From positions 1 through 36,312 of the forward strand of contig CALMWC010000014.1 of NCBI GenBank assembly GCA_937801655.1: a stretch of 36,312 bases of DNA. The letters are read 5' to 3'. Position numbers and translations under genes: made by a program. The notes under the pieces were generated by a model, which saw nothing but the letters and a program-made list of their open reading frames with translations, did no database searches and had not been told where the DNA came from. Position 1 is the first letter of the stretch. Every line of letters starts with the position of its first letter. This document shows, one piece after another, positions 23,238 through 32,425 of the stretch. This DNA comes from an uncultured Gammaproteobacteria bacterium (lineage in GTDB: Bacteria; Pseudomonadota; Gammaproteobacteria; Steroidobacterales; UBA11654).

Positions 23238-24037
23238 TTAATCAAGCAATCTTCTAAATAATTTTTCAGAATTAATCTTTGTCATACTAGCAAGACTTTC
23301 TATTTTAATTCCTTTGTGACTGCTTATAAATTCAGCTATTTCCCTAATATATTTGGGTTCATTTTTTCTAGTTTTTAATTTTTTTTCTAATTGTTTTGGC
23401 ATCAAGTAGGGTGCATCTGTTTCAATTAATAATCTATCCATAGGTATATATTTAATAGATTCTAATAAAGCTTGATTTCTTCTAGGATCACAGATCCATC
23501 CTGTAATACCGATATAGAGTCCCAAGTCGAGATAATCCTTTAGTTGATTTTTATCGCCAGTGAAGCAATGCGTTACTCCATTAATATTGCCTATCGTTGT
23601 TCTTTTAACATAGTAATGAAGTCTTCATGGGCATCTCTTTGATGTAAGAATAGAGGTAAATCTGTTCTTAGAGACAGTTTGATCTGCTTTTCAAAAATTA
23701 TTCTTTGTATTTCAGGGGGTGAGAAATTTCTATGGTAATCCAGTCCGCATTCACCAATGGCAATGACTTTATTATGCATTGCTAGTTTTTCAAGTTCTTC
23801 TATAAAATCATTGCTAGTATCTTTAGCATTGTGAGGGTGAACTCCAGCTGTGGTCCATAATAATGAGGGATTTAGATCAGTACATTTAATTGCTTTACTT
23901 GTTTCATCAACTGATGTGGCAGTAATAATAATTTTATCCAACCCAGCAGCAATGGCATTCTCTAAAACCTGTTCACGATCTTGATCAAAGCTTTCATGAG
24001 TCAGGTTTGCTCCAATATCAATGAATTCTATTGTCAT
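23238..24037 (-). pseudogene. tatD: TatD family metal-dependent DNase, interrupted by one frameshift
   Basis: TatD-type hydrolase (amidohydrolase fold, 3'-5' exonuclease of the DNA-repair or quality-control type). The N-terminal piece (24037-23591) has 'IDIGANLTHESFDQDREQVL', 'TTAGVHPHNAKD', 'AIGECGLDYHRNFSPPEIQ' and 'LPLFLHQRDAHEDF', and ends early after 'MLKEQR'. The C-terminal piece has 'LYIGITGWICDPRRN' and 'RLLIETDAPYLMP'. The missing link 'GVTHCFTGDKNQLKDYLDLG' is present in another frame between them. Restoring one base near 23597-23598 gives exactly 267 codons, close to E. coli TatD (260 residues). All key motifs survive, so a sequencing deletion is the simplest reading. Confidence 0.88.
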
Positions 24038-24096
24038 AAAATTAACATCCTTAATGTTTTATCGTTACAATGCTGAAGTTACACATGGAATATTTG

Positions 24097-24828
24097 ATGA
24101 AAAAAATAATTGTATTGATCCTATTTTGTTTTGTAATTAACCCTTTAAAGGCTGATTCAATTGAAACAGACAATAACGCGATTATCAATCGTGCACTTCA
24201 ATATTATCTAATTGAAGATCAAGACCAACTGATAAAGGATCATAATCTAGTTTCCCAACAATTAAAAAAAAATAAAGAGAGTAAAGCTATTCAACTATCG
24301 TTATTGTTTCATGAGTTTTTAATTGCTGATATCTCATCGAAGAAAATTAAGAAAAAGTACAGTAAATTATGCATTGCTAACAGCGAGGCTGCTCTATCTA
24401 AATCTGATGAAGATGCTGACCTTTATGCTGTTTTATCAGCCTGTTATGGTTTGAGTGCAGAGAGTAATCTTTTTAAAGCAGCCAGTCATGGAACTCAATC
24501 AGGAAGAATGATTGATAAAGCTTTGGCAATAGATTCAAACAACGCTTTTGTCTATATGATTAAGGGTATTGGTGATTATACCAGACCATCTTTTGCGGGC
24601 GGTAGTAAAGAGAATGGTATTATTAATCTTAAAAAGGCCATAGAGATATATCAACAAAATCCAAACGATAATTTAGAGAGTATTTTGATTATTTCTCATT
24701 ATCATTTGGCTGAGATATTCTATAGAAAAAAGGATTACAACCAATCTTTAGAATACCTCAATAAGACACTTGGAATCGCTCCCGATTATAAGAGAGCCAT
24801 GGAGCTTAGTAAGAAAATTGCATCTTAA
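24097..24828 (+). CDS. exported TPR-containing protein
   Basis: Predicted periplasmic protein of about 243 residues. I chose the ATG at 24097, which gives a clean signal peptide (MKKIIVLILFCFVINPLKA, cleavage before DS) and has GGAA about 6 bases upstream; in-frame ATGs at 24070 and 24085 would add an uncharged stretch before it. The mature part is helical with TPR-like units near the C-terminus ('SHYHLAEIFYRKKDYNQSLE', 'YLNKTLGIAPDYKRAMELSK') and a central 'NAFVYMIKGIGDYTRPSFAGG' resembling TPR proteins of unknown role. It lies 24 bases before an ABC exporter operon in the same direction, so it may serve that system. Confidence 0.68.
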   Translation: MKKIIVLILFCFVINPLKADSIETDNNAIINRALQYYLIEDQDQLIKDHNLVSQQLKKNKESKAIQLSLLFHEFLIADISSKKIKKKYSKLCIANSEAALSKSDEDADLYAVLSACYGLSAESNLFKAASHGTQSGRMIDKALAIDSNNAFVYMIKGIGDYTRPSFAGGSKENGIINLKKAIEIYQQNPNDNLESILIISHYHLAEIFYRKKDYNQSLEYLNKTLGIAPDYKRAMELSKKIAS

Positions 24829-24852
24829 TCAATTAATCTGTCATTTGACCCC

Positions 24853-25617
24853 ATGAATATCATTGAAGTTAAAGATCTTCAGAAATCTTACCCTAGACCT
24901 GAAAATAAAAAGGAAACATTCAACGCCGTTGATGGAATCTCTTTCAATATTCAAGCAAAAGAGATTTATGGAATACTTGGTCCCAATGGAGCAGGAAAAA
25001 CAACTACGTTGGAGATGTTAGAAGGCCTCAAAGATATAAATTCAGGTACAGCAATGATCAATGGCATAGATGTCAAAAAACATCCATATAGAGTGAAGAA
25101 GATTATTGGAGTTCAGTTACAGGCCAATGAGTATTTTGATAAACTAGATTTGAGCGAACTTCTCATTCTTTTCGGTAAGTTATATTCCGAAGAAATAGAC
25201 TGTATGGATCTCCTCAAAAAGGTAGGCCTTTCTGATAAATTAAAAGCAAAACCCAAGCAGTTATCTGGAGGGCAAAAACAGAGATTTTCAATTGCCTGCG
25301 CCTTAGTAAATAATCCAAAAATATTATTTTTAGATGAGCCAACTACAGGTTTGGATCCACAAGCAAAGCGTAATCTCTGGAAACTGGTGAAAGAACTGAA
25401 TCATTTAGGAATGACAATAGTTTTGACTACACACAACATGGAAGAAGCTGAATACTTATGCGATCGTATCGCGATCATGGATGGAGGAAAAATAATCGCT
25501 GAGGATACACCACAAGAGTTGATTAATAAATATGCACCAGAACCTTCAGATTTGCCATTGCAAGGTAATATTGAGGACGTATTTCTTACTCTAACGGGCC
25601 ATAAATTAAGAGATTAA
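24853..25617 (+). CDS. ABC-2 type exporter, ATP-binding subunit
   Basis: ABC ATPase of 254 residues, the energy-supplying subunit of an efflux (ABC-2) system. Walker A is GPNGAGKT at residues 43-50; the signature is 'LSGGQKQRFSIA'; Walker B with catalytic glutamate is 'ILFLDEPTTGLDP'; the switch histidine is in 'LTTHNMEEAEYLCDRIAIM'. The C-terminal 'GNIEDVFLTLTGHKLRD' is typical of drug, lipid or antibiotic export ATPases (CcmA/DrrA-like). The permease gene starts one base after the stop. The substrate is unknown. Confidence 0.92.
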   Translation: MNIIEVKDLQKSYPRPENKKETFNAVDGISFNIQAKEIYGILGPNGAGKTTTLEMLEGLKDINSGTAMINGIDVKKHPYRVKKIIGVQLQANEYFDKLDLSELLILFGKLYSEEIDCMDLLKKVGLSDKLKAKPKQLSGGQKQRFSIACALVNNPKILFLDEPTTGLDPQAKRNLWKLVKELNHLGMTIVLTTHNMEEAEYLCDRIAIMDGGKIIAEDTPQELINKYAPEPSDLPLQGNIEDVFLTLTGHKLRD

Positions 25618-25618
25618 A

Positions 25619-26707
25619 ATGATCACAAGTCTACAACTACATTTGTCAAAAGTTTTTCTAAAGATTTTCTTAAGAGATATCCAATCAATGATCTTTAATA
25701 TATTTTTCCCATTGGCTTTTATTGCGGCATTTATGTTTTCAGGAAGTGGTAGTGAAAGTATTAATATTGGAGTAATTGATAATGCTTCCAATATTTCTTC
25801 CAAAAACTTCACAGACCTGATTAAGGATGACCCATTGTTTGAAGTCACACAAGGAACTGAAATCAATTTAAAGGAGCAACTTCTTTCTGGAGAGCAGCTG
25901 GCCATCATCGTTGTGCCTAAAAGCTTTGATTACACAGAAGGAACTAACGAACTAAAATTACTCTTGGATGCCTCTCAAGTAAGGCAAATCAATCAGATTA
26001 GAACAGCGATTGAAAACAGCTTACTCTCTGTAGAAAGAAAACTAAGTAATACTGAACCTATGTTCAGTTTAAAAGTTGAGGATTTTAAAGCAAGACCTCA
26101 ACGATACGTCGATTTTTTACTACCAGGCCTCCTTGCATTTATGCTAATGAATTTAAGTCTTGGTGGTAGTGGATTCAATATAGTTGAGTATAGACGTAGA
26201 GGCATACTAAAAAGACTTTTTGTAACGCCAATAGAGCCAAAAGACTTCATTACTTCAATCGTTCTTGCTCGGATGATGATTGTTGTGATTCAATTATCTG
26301 CTGTTTTAGGATTTGCTATTTTGCTCTTAGGAGTCAGGATAGAAGGGAGCTTATTTTCTCTTTATGGCATGATCATGATGTCGACGTTTATTTTCTTATG
26401 TCTTGGGTTTTGTTTTGGGAGTTTAGCTAAAACACAAGAAGCAATCAGACCTCTTGTAACCTCATTTACTTTCCCACAATTAATTTTGTCAGGCGTTTTT
26501 TTTCCGATTAGTTCTTTGCCTGATATGATTCAACCCATTGCTCAATTTTTACCACTGAGTGTCGTAGTCAATGGTCTTAGAAGCATTGCTCTTGATGGCA
26601 TCAGTCTATTCACTCTTGATTCATCAATGTTTGGAGTAATTATTTGGGCTATACTAAGTTTCTTTCTTGCGACGAAGTATTTTGTTTGGAAGGAAGTTGC
26701 TGGATAG
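25619..26707 (+). CDS. ABC-2 type exporter, permease subunit
   Basis: Membrane partner of the preceding ATPase, 362 residues. It has one N-terminal helix (about 20-42, 'IFNIFFPLAFIAAFMFSGSG'), a soluble extracytoplasmic domain (about 43-170, beginning 'INIGVIDNASN') and five further helices from about residue 172, ending 'FLATKYFVWKEVAG'. This is the ABC2_membrane_3 layout (YhgE/Pip-like, DrrB-like). The cytoplasmic coupling segment 'NIVEYRRRGILKRLFVTPIE' is characteristic. The gene lies one base after the ATPase stop and is clearly co-transcribed. Confidence 0.9.
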   Translation: MITSLQLHLSKVFLKIFLRDIQSMIFNIFFPLAFIAAFMFSGSGSESINIGVIDNASNISSKNFTDLIKDDPLFEVTQGTEINLKEQLLSGEQLAIIVVPKSFDYTEGTNELKLLLDASQVRQINQIRTAIENSLLSVERKLSNTEPMFSLKVEDFKARPQRYVDFLLPGLLAFMLMNLSLGGSGFNIVEYRRRGILKRLFVTPIEPKDFITSIVLARMMIVVIQLSAVLGFAILLLGVRIEGSLFSLYGMIMMSTFIFLCLGFCFGSLAKTQEAIRPLVTSFTFPQLILSGVFFPISSLPDMIQPIAQFLPLSVVVNGLRSIALDGISLFTLDSSMFGVIIWAILSFFLATKYFVWKEVAG

Positions 26708-26741
26708 AAGGAATGTATTCTTTCTTTATCTTTTGCAATGA

Positions 26742-26767
26742 AAACTTTTGTGAATCCTGAAAGGTTT
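26742..26767. terminator. weak hairpin between convergent genes, possible terminator
   Basis: An 8-bp stem (AAACTTTT with GAAAGGTTT, one G-T pair) and a loop of about 10 bases lie in the 62-base gap between the convergent permease and acnA genes. No strong T-run follows on either strand, so it is a poor terminator. The position is its main support. Confidence 0.3.
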
Positions 26768-26769
26768 GT

Positions 26770-29361
26770 TCAAGCCACAATCTTTCTAATAACGTAATGA
26801 AGAATTCCACCATGCTGGTAATATTCCCACTCCTTCGGTGTATCTATCCTAACCTTAACAGTAAATTCTTCGCTACTATTGTTTGAAGATTTGATTACAT
26901 TGACTTGGTCAACTCCTAATGAGAGGTTAGTTATCGTAAAAGATTCAAAGCCTTCAATACCATGAGACTTAGCATTATCTTCATTCATAAATTCAAGTGG
27001 AAGAATACCCATTCCAATTAAATTGGATCTATGGATTCTTTCATAAGATTCAGCAATAACAGCCTTGACACCTAAAAGACCAGTTCCCTTAGCCGCCCAG
27101 TCTCTCGATGAGCCTGTTCCATATTCTTTTCCAGCAATGACTATTAAGTCAGTGCCATCATTTTGAAATTTTTCTGCTGCCTCAAAGATTGAAATAGGAT
27201 CATCTTCTTTTGAGAGTTTAGTCCATCCGCCTTCAGTTTCAGGAGCAAGCTTATTTCTCAATCTAATATTAGCAAAAGTACCCCTCATCATAACTTCATG
27301 ATTTCCTCTCCGAGAACCGTAAGAGTTAAAATATTGTTTTTCTACTCCTTTGCTCAATAAGTATTCTCCAGCAGGAGAGGCTATATCGATATTTCCAGCA
27401 GGTGAGATGTGATCTGTTGTGACTGAATCGCCTAGTAAAGCTAAGACCCTTGCATCTGAGATATTACTGATTGGTGCAATATCCATGACCATTCCATCAA
27501 AGTATGGAGGCTTCTTTATGTAAGTGGAATCGTCTTGCCATTCGTATATTTCACTACTCGGTATCGATAAATTTTGCCAGCTTTCATCGCCTTTAAGTGA
27601 CTCAGAATATGCTTGATTAAACATTGCTGGATTGATTGTTTCTTCAATTAATTCTTGAATCTCATGTTGTGACGGCCATAAATCTTTCAAGAAGACATCT
27701 TCTCCCTTATCAGATACTCCTAAGGGCTCACTCTCAAAGTTAATCATCATAGTTCCAGCCAAAGCATATGCAACCACTAAGGGCGGCGATGCTAGAAAGT
27801 TTTGTTTAACTAAGGGATGAATTCTTCCTTCAAAATTTCTATTACCAGATAATACTGAGGAAACATTGAGATTGTTGGAGATAATAGTTTCAGAGATGTC
27901 AGGATTAAGCGGTCCTGAATTACCAATGCAAGTGGTGCAACCATAACCAACGATATTGAAGCCTAGACCTTCTAATTCTTTGAGTAATGTTGATTCTTCT
28001 AAATATTTTGTTACAACTTTGGATCCTGGAGCAAGACTTGTTTTGACCCAAGGCTTGGATTGGAGACCTAATTTAAGAGCATTTCTTGCCAATAATCCAG
28101 CACCAATCATTACTACCGGATTGGAGGTATTCGTGCAACTGGTGATTGCTGCAATCAAAACTGAACCATTCGATAGCTCATTGGTATTTATTTCTCTATC
28201 TCCTATTTCTTCTTCCACTACCTTAGGGATATCAGATAGTTTTATCCTGTCTTGAGGTCGCTTAGGACCTGAAAGGCAAGGCTCTATATTTTCTAGATTT
28301 AAATCTATAACATCAGTATAGAGAGCTTCTTGTTCATCCTGCTCTCTCCAAAGGCCTTGTGCTTTCGAATACGATTCAACCAATTGAATGTGATTCTCAT
28401 CTCTACCCGTTAATCTTAGGTAACGAATGGTTTCATTATCAATAGGAAAAATAGCACAAGTACTTCCAAATTCTGGCGCCATATTACTTAATGTTGCACG
28501 ATCTGAAACGGGTAGATTATTTAATCCATTTCCAAAAAATTCAACAAATTTTCCTACAACTCCATGATCTCTCATCATTTCTGTAACAGTGAGAACTAAA
28601 TCTGTTGCAGTCACTCCTTCTTTGAGCTCACCACTCACTCGTATACCAACTACATCAGGCAATAACATACTTATGGGTTGCCCTAACATAGCAGCTTCTG
28701 CTTCAATTCCTCCCACACCCCAACCTAAACAGCCAATTCCATTGATCATAGTTGTATGAGAATCCGTTCCAACAAGGGTGTCTGGGAAAGCCATTAATTG
28801 ATCATCATTTTCTTTAGAAAAAACAACACGCCCTAGATATTCTAAATTCACTTGATGAACAATACCGGTATTGGGCGGTACCACTTCAAAATTATTAAAT
28901 GATTCCTGACCCCATCTTAGGAATTGATATCGTTCTTGATTTCTCTCAAATTCAATCTGATTATTTCTAGCTAAGGAATCTTTCTGACCATAATGATCCA
29001 CTTGCACAGAGTGATCAATGACTAATTCTGCTGGCGATAATGGATTAATCAGATTTGCATTGCCTCCCATTTGATCAACTGCATTTCGCATTGCAGCAAG
29101 ATCAACAACGGCAGGTACTCCTGTGAAATCTTGAAGAATAACTCTACTCGGAGTGAATGATATTTCATCCGACGAGGTCGACTTTGGGTCCCAATTTAAT
29201 ATAGTTTCAATATCATTATTATCATTCGATTCAGCATGTCTTAAAGCATTCTCTAGAAGTATTTTATGAGAGTAAGGCATCCGATTGATCTTTGTTGCAT
29301 CCAAAGCTTTCAAGTCAAAGTAGTTGTATTCCAAGCCATTAATGATAATTTTTTCTGACAT
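26770..29361 (-). CDS. acnA: aconitate hydratase (AcnA type)
   Basis: TCA-cycle [4Fe-4S] enzyme interconverting citrate and isocitrate. The cluster cysteines are C409 ('TSCTNTSNP') and C475 and C478 ('YGCTTCIGNSGP'), spaced as in E. coli AcnA (C435, C501, C504). Other landmarks are 'PDTLVGTDSHTTMINGIGCL', 'GSRRGNHEVMMRGTFANIR' and 'AGKEYGTGSSRDWAAKG' in the swivelling domain. At 863 residues it is slightly shorter than E. coli AcnA (891) but complete. A related AcnD function cannot be excluded, though no prpC or prpF genes are near. A possible TACAAT -10 box lies in the 75-base gap after mnmA. Confidence 0.94.
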   Translation of the reverse strand: MSEKIIINGLEYNYFDLKALDATKINRMPYSHKILLENALRHAESNDNNDIETILNWDPKSTSSDEISFTPSRVILQDFTGVPAVVDLAAMRNAVDQMGGNANLINPLSPAELVIDHSVQVDHYGQKDSLARNNQIEFERNQERYQFLRWGQESFNNFEVVPPNTGIVHQVNLEYLGRVVFSKENDDQLMAFPDTLVGTDSHTTMINGIGCLGWGVGGIEAEAAMLGQPISMLLPDVVGIRVSGELKEGVTATDLVLTVTEMMRDHGVVGKFVEFFGNGLNNLPVSDRATLSNMAPEFGSTCAIFPIDNETIRYLRLTGRDENHIQLVESYSKAQGLWREQDEQEALYTDVIDLNLENIEPCLSGPKRPQDRIKLSDIPKVVEEEIGDREINTNELSNGSVLIAAITSCTNTSNPVVMIGAGLLARNALKLGLQSKPWVKTSLAPGSKVVTKYLEESTLLKELEGLGFNIVGYGCTTCIGNSGPLNPDISETIISNNLNVSSVLSGNRNFEGRIHPLVKQNFLASPPLVVAYALAGTMMINFESEPLGVSDKGEDVFLKDLWPSQHEIQELIEETINPAMFNQAYSESLKGDESWQNLSIPSSEIYEWQDDSTYIKKPPYFDGMVMDIAPISNISDARVLALLGDSVTTDHISPAGNIDIASPAGEYLLSKGVEKQYFNSYGSRRGNHEVMMRGTFANIRLRNKLAPETEGGWTKLSKEDDPISIFEAAEKFQNDGTDLIVIAGKEYGTGSSRDWAAKGTGLLGVKAVIAESYERIHRSNLIGMGILPLEFMNEDNAKSHGIEGFESFTITNLSLGVDQVNVIKSSNNSSEEFTVKVRIDTPKEWEYYQHGGILHYVIRKIVA

Positions 29362-29436
29362 ATTTTTAACTTTGCTCTTTTAAAGAATTATTGCGGATGA
29401 TTGTATCTGATTAAGTTTGTTTTGTCTTTAATGGTT

Positions 29437-30534
29437 CTACTTTGGAAAAGGCATTATCTTTGCTCCACCAAAGCAATAATCATCTTGATAGAGAACTAGA
29501 TATTGACCATAAGTGATAGCCCATTGAGAATTCTTAAATTCAATTTCAAGACCATTTTTATTTTTTTTAACCTTGCAATGAGCATCTTTTTGTCTATAAC
29601 GAGTTTTAGCCTGGCATTCTAAGATCTTATCTCCTTGCAAAAGTTGCTCATCCTCAGAATTTAACCAATGCATCGATTGTGCAAATATTTTTTTTCTCCA
29701 TAGCTTTGGATGATTTCTTCCTTGGACAATCATCAATTGATTGGAAGCTTGTCTTTTTTCAGCTACATACCAAGGCTCACCCGATAAATTTTTTATACCC
29801 CCAATACCAAGATCTTTTCTTTGACCAATTGTGAAATACATCAATCCTTCATGATTTCCCATTTCTTCATTATTTTCATTAATAATTGATCCTGGTTTAG
29901 GGGGAAGAAATGTTTTAATGAAATCTTTAAAAGGCCTTTCGCCAATAAAACAAATTCCAGTACTATCTGGTTTATCATGATTGGGTAAGCCTTTTTTTAG
30001 GGCATAATCTCGCACTTGTTCTTTATTCATTTCACCAAGTGGAAAAATAACAGATTCTAAAATACTCGGTTTGATAGCATGAAGAAAATAGCTCTGATCT
30101 TTATTCTCATCAATACCTTTATAGAGATACTTCTTCCCTCTGTTTTCTTTGATCCGAGCATAATGGCCCGTAGCCACTTTGTCTGCCCCCAATCTCCTAG
30201 CATAGTTCGTAAAATCTTCGAATTTTATTTCCTTATTGCATAGAACATCTGGATTTGGCGTTAAACCTTGACCTAGCTCTTTCAAAGTATCATTAAATAC
30301 TTTTTCTTTGTATTCTTTAGAAAAGTTTACATGATGCATGGGGATGTTTAGTTCCTTGCATGCATTTCTGGCATCTTGGAGATCTTGCGATGCAGTACAG
30401 TAGGGCTCTTCATCATTCCAATTAGTCATGTGAAGACCTTCCACACGATAATTATCCTCCAAAAGAAGTGCTGCACTCACGGCTGAATCAACTCCTCCAG
30501 ACATACCTACAATAACTAACTGTTTATTCTTCAT
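29437..30534 (-). CDS. mnmA: tRNA-specific 2-thiouridylase MnmA
   Basis: Adds sulfur to U34 in the wobble position of tRNA-Lys, tRNA-Glu and tRNA-Gln. The PP-loop SGGVDS is at residues 12-17. The catalytic cysteine pair is C99 ('PDVLCNKEIKF') and C195 ('STGICFIGERPF'). 'YFTIGQRKDLGIGG' and the C-terminal beta-barrel are present. The 365-residue length fits. The open frame begins with GTG at 30537, but ATG at 30534 gives the usual 'MKNKQLVIVGMSGG' start. It follows the GNAT gene by 11 bases in the purB-GNAT-mnmA run. Its substrate tRNA-Lys(UUU) is encoded at 2473-2547. Confidence 0.95.
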   Translation of the reverse strand: MKNKQLVIVGMSGGVDSAVSAALLLEDNYRVEGLHMTNWNDEEPYCTASQDLQDARNACKELNIPMHHVNFSKEYKEKVFNDTLKELGQGLTPNPDVLCNKEIKFEDFTNYARRLGADKVATGHYARIKENRGKKYLYKGIDENKDQSYFLHAIKPSILESVIFPLGEMNKEQVRDYALKKGLPNHDKPDSTGICFIGERPFKDFIKTFLPPKPGSIINENNEEMGNHEGLMYFTIGQRKDLGIGGIKNLSGEPWYVAEKRQASNQLMIVQGRNHPKLWRKKIFAQSMHWLNSEDEQLLQGDKILECQAKTRYRQKDAHCKVKKNKNGLEIEFKNSQWAITYGQYLVLYQDDYCFGGAKIMPFPK

Positions 30535-30545
30535 CACTCTATAAT

Positions 30546-30971
30546 TTAATTATAAACCATCTTTATGTGTTCAATATCAGCTTCTAGAAAACTCTCTCCT
30601 ATGATTGCAAAGCCTATATTTTCATAGAAATACTTGGATTCCATCTGACTATGAAGGTATATTTCATTCACATCCAAGCTATGAGCCTTAGTTAAGACTA
30701 TCTCCATTATTTTCATGCCTATACCTAATCCTCTGTATTGCTTAATCACTGAGACTCTTTCTATTTTTCCATATTTTCTCAGTCGAGCTGTTCCAATAGG
30801 CTGATCCTCATATTTTGCAAGGAACTGATAGCATTCCAAATCATTACCATCCATTTCAATGGCACTTGGTACTTTTTGTTCTTGAATAAAAACTTTCTTT
30901 CTTACTTCAGAGATATCCTGAGAGAATTGATCCCAATTGGCTTCAAATATATCCAGAGAATTTTTATCCAC
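30546..30971 (-). CDS. GNAT family N-acetyltransferase
   Basis: Acetyl-CoA-dependent N-acetyltransferase of 141 residues. 'VRKKVFIQEQKVPSAIEMDG' is the ElaA/YitI-like opening, and the acetyl-CoA pyrophosphate loop is in 'VIKQYRGLGIGMKIMEIVL', followed by 'EIYLHSQMESKYFYENIGF'. The target amine is unknown. I chose the GTG at 30971, one base after the purB stop. The longer reading begins with TTG at 31007 and overlaps purB by 35 bases without a ribosome binding site. In E. coli the gene between purB and mnmA is hflD; here a GNAT gene occupies the position. Confidence 0.85.
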   Translation of the reverse strand: MDKNSLDIFEANWDQFSQDISEVRKKVFIQEQKVPSAIEMDGNDLECYQFLAKYEDQPIGTARLRKYGKIERVSVIKQYRGLGIGMKIMEIVLTKAHSLDVNEIYLHSQMESKYFYENIGFAIIGESFLEADIEHIKMVYN

Positions 30972-30972
30972 A

Positions 30973-32337
30973 CTAAATTTTTTTAGCGAGAGTGGCTGCA
31001 AATCCAATATATTTTTCAGGGGTAAGGCTGATTAATTCTTGCTTAACTGCTTCATCCAGATCAAGTGAACTTATGTATTGAATGAGTTTTTCCTGATCTA
31101 GCTTCTTTCCCCGGCTGAGTTTCTTAAGACTTTCATAAGCGTCTTCTGTTTTTTCTCTTCGCAAAACAGTTTGTATAGCTTCTGTCAAAATTTCCCAATT
31201 GGTGGATAAATCCTCATTAATTCTTCTTTCATTAATTTTAATTTTAGACAAACCTCTCTTTAGTGAAGACAAAGCAATTGCTGTGTATGCAAAACAAGAA
31301 CCAACATTTCTCAATGCCGTTGAATCGGTTAGATCTCTTTGCATTCTTGAGAGAGGTAATTTAGATGCTAAATGAGAAAGCATTGAGTTGCCTATACCAA
31401 TATTTCCTTCAGCATTTTCAAAATCAATAGGATTGATTTTATGCGGCATTGTTGATGAGCCAACTTCCTCATCTTTCTTTATTTGATCAAAATAACCCAT
31501 TGAGATATAGAGCCATATGTCTTTACTGAAATCCATTAGGATATTATTGATACGAATTAACGAATGGAAAACTTCAGCAATCCAATCATGCGGTTCTATT
31601 TGAGTGGTGTATGGATTATTCGTCAATCCCAGAGATGTAATAAAATCATTTGAAAGATCAATCCAATTAATTTTAGGATAAGCAATTTTATGGGCATTGT
31701 AATTACCAACAGCTCCATTCATTTTTGCTCGATACTCTACTTTATCTAAGGTTTCTAACTGTGATTCTAATCTGTAGACAACGTTAGCAAATTCTTTCCC
31801 CATGGTCGTTGGAGATGCTGCTTGTCCGTGTGTTCTTGATAGCATTGCACAATCTGACCATTCATGCGATTGAGATCTTAAGCCATCTATTAGTTCTACA
31901 TAAGAGTTTCTTTCTGTTATTACAGCTTCCTTTATCATCAAAGCATAGGAGATATTGTTTATATCTTCGGAAGTGCATCCAAAATGTATAAAGGGTAGGT
32001 AGTCAGCGCCACCATCAGCTTCTTTCATTTTTGCTTGTAAAAAATATTCAATGGATTTGACATCATGGTTGATGGTGTTTTCGATATCTTTAATTTCCAA
32101 TGCGTCTTCCATCGAGAAATTTTCATCAATATTTTCTAGCAGAGTATTGAGTTCAGATGAAAGTGGAGGTATTTCTTTCAGTTCACTATTATTGGCTAGG
32201 TATTGCAGCCATTTGATCTCAGTTTTAACTCTATAGTGCATAAGAGAAGCTTCACTAAAAAACTCTCTTAAATGATCACATTTATTTGAATATCTACCAT
32301 CAATTGGAGATATTGCTTGCAGTTGATTTTTTTTCAT
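30973..32337 (-). CDS. purB: adenylosuccinate lyase
   Basis: Catalyses two fumarate-releasing steps of purine synthesis (SAICAR to AICAR, and adenylosuccinate to AMP). The superfamily signature 'GSSTMPHKINPIDFEN' is intact, with 'HFGCTSEDINNISYAL' and 'LSRTHGQAASPTTMGKE' supplying the catalytic histidine region. The ATG at 32337 gives 'MKKNQLQAISPIDGRYSNK', as in E. coli PurB, and a GAGGTGG ribosome binding site; the frame extends upstream only to a GTG at 32373. The resulting 454 residues match E. coli (456). It is divergent from fumC. Confidence 0.96.
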   Translation of the reverse strand: MKKNQLQAISPIDGRYSNKCDHLREFFSEASLMHYRVKTEIKWLQYLANNSELKEIPPLSSELNTLLENIDENFSMEDALEIKDIENTINHDVKSIEYFLQAKMKEADGGADYLPFIHFGCTSEDINNISYALMIKEAVITERNSYVELIDGLRSQSHEWSDCAMLSRTHGQAASPTTMGKEFANVVYRLESQLETLDKVEYRAKMNGAVGNYNAHKIAYPKINWIDLSNDFITSLGLTNNPYTTQIEPHDWIAEVFHSLIRINNILMDFSKDIWLYISMGYFDQIKKDEEVGSSTMPHKINPIDFENAEGNIGIGNSMLSHLASKLPLSRMQRDLTDSTALRNVGSCFAYTAIALSSLKRGLSKIKINERRINEDLSTNWEILTEAIQTVLRREKTEDAYESLKKLSRGKKLDQEKLIQYISSLDLDEAVKQELISLTPEKYIGFAATLAKKI

Positions 32338-32342
32338 TGCAA

Positions 32343-32349
32343 CCACCTC
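32343..32349 (-). promoter_or_regulatory. ribosome binding site deciding the purB start
   Basis: GAGGTGG read on the reverse strand lies 5 bases before the ATG at 32337. It rules out the upstream GTG at 32373, which would place the site inside the coding region. Confidence 0.7.
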
Positions 32350-32425
32350 ATCTTTCAAAAGTGAATGATACACGAAAGTTTCTTTTGTGACTGCTATTCT
32401 CTTTGTATTATCATGTATATTGTAA

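Noticed and set aside
23591-23610. Programmed frameshift in tatD
   Set aside because: The shift direction is -1, but no X-XXY-YYZ slippery heptamer is in frame before the stop. A lost base explains the break more simply.
25606-25908. 100-codon reverse frame
   Set aside because: It is antisense to the start of the intact ABC permease gene and has no family features.
30969-31007. TTG 31007 as the GNAT start
   Set aside because: It overlaps purB by 35 bases without a ribosome binding site. The GTG at 30971 gives the usual N-terminus and one-base spacing.
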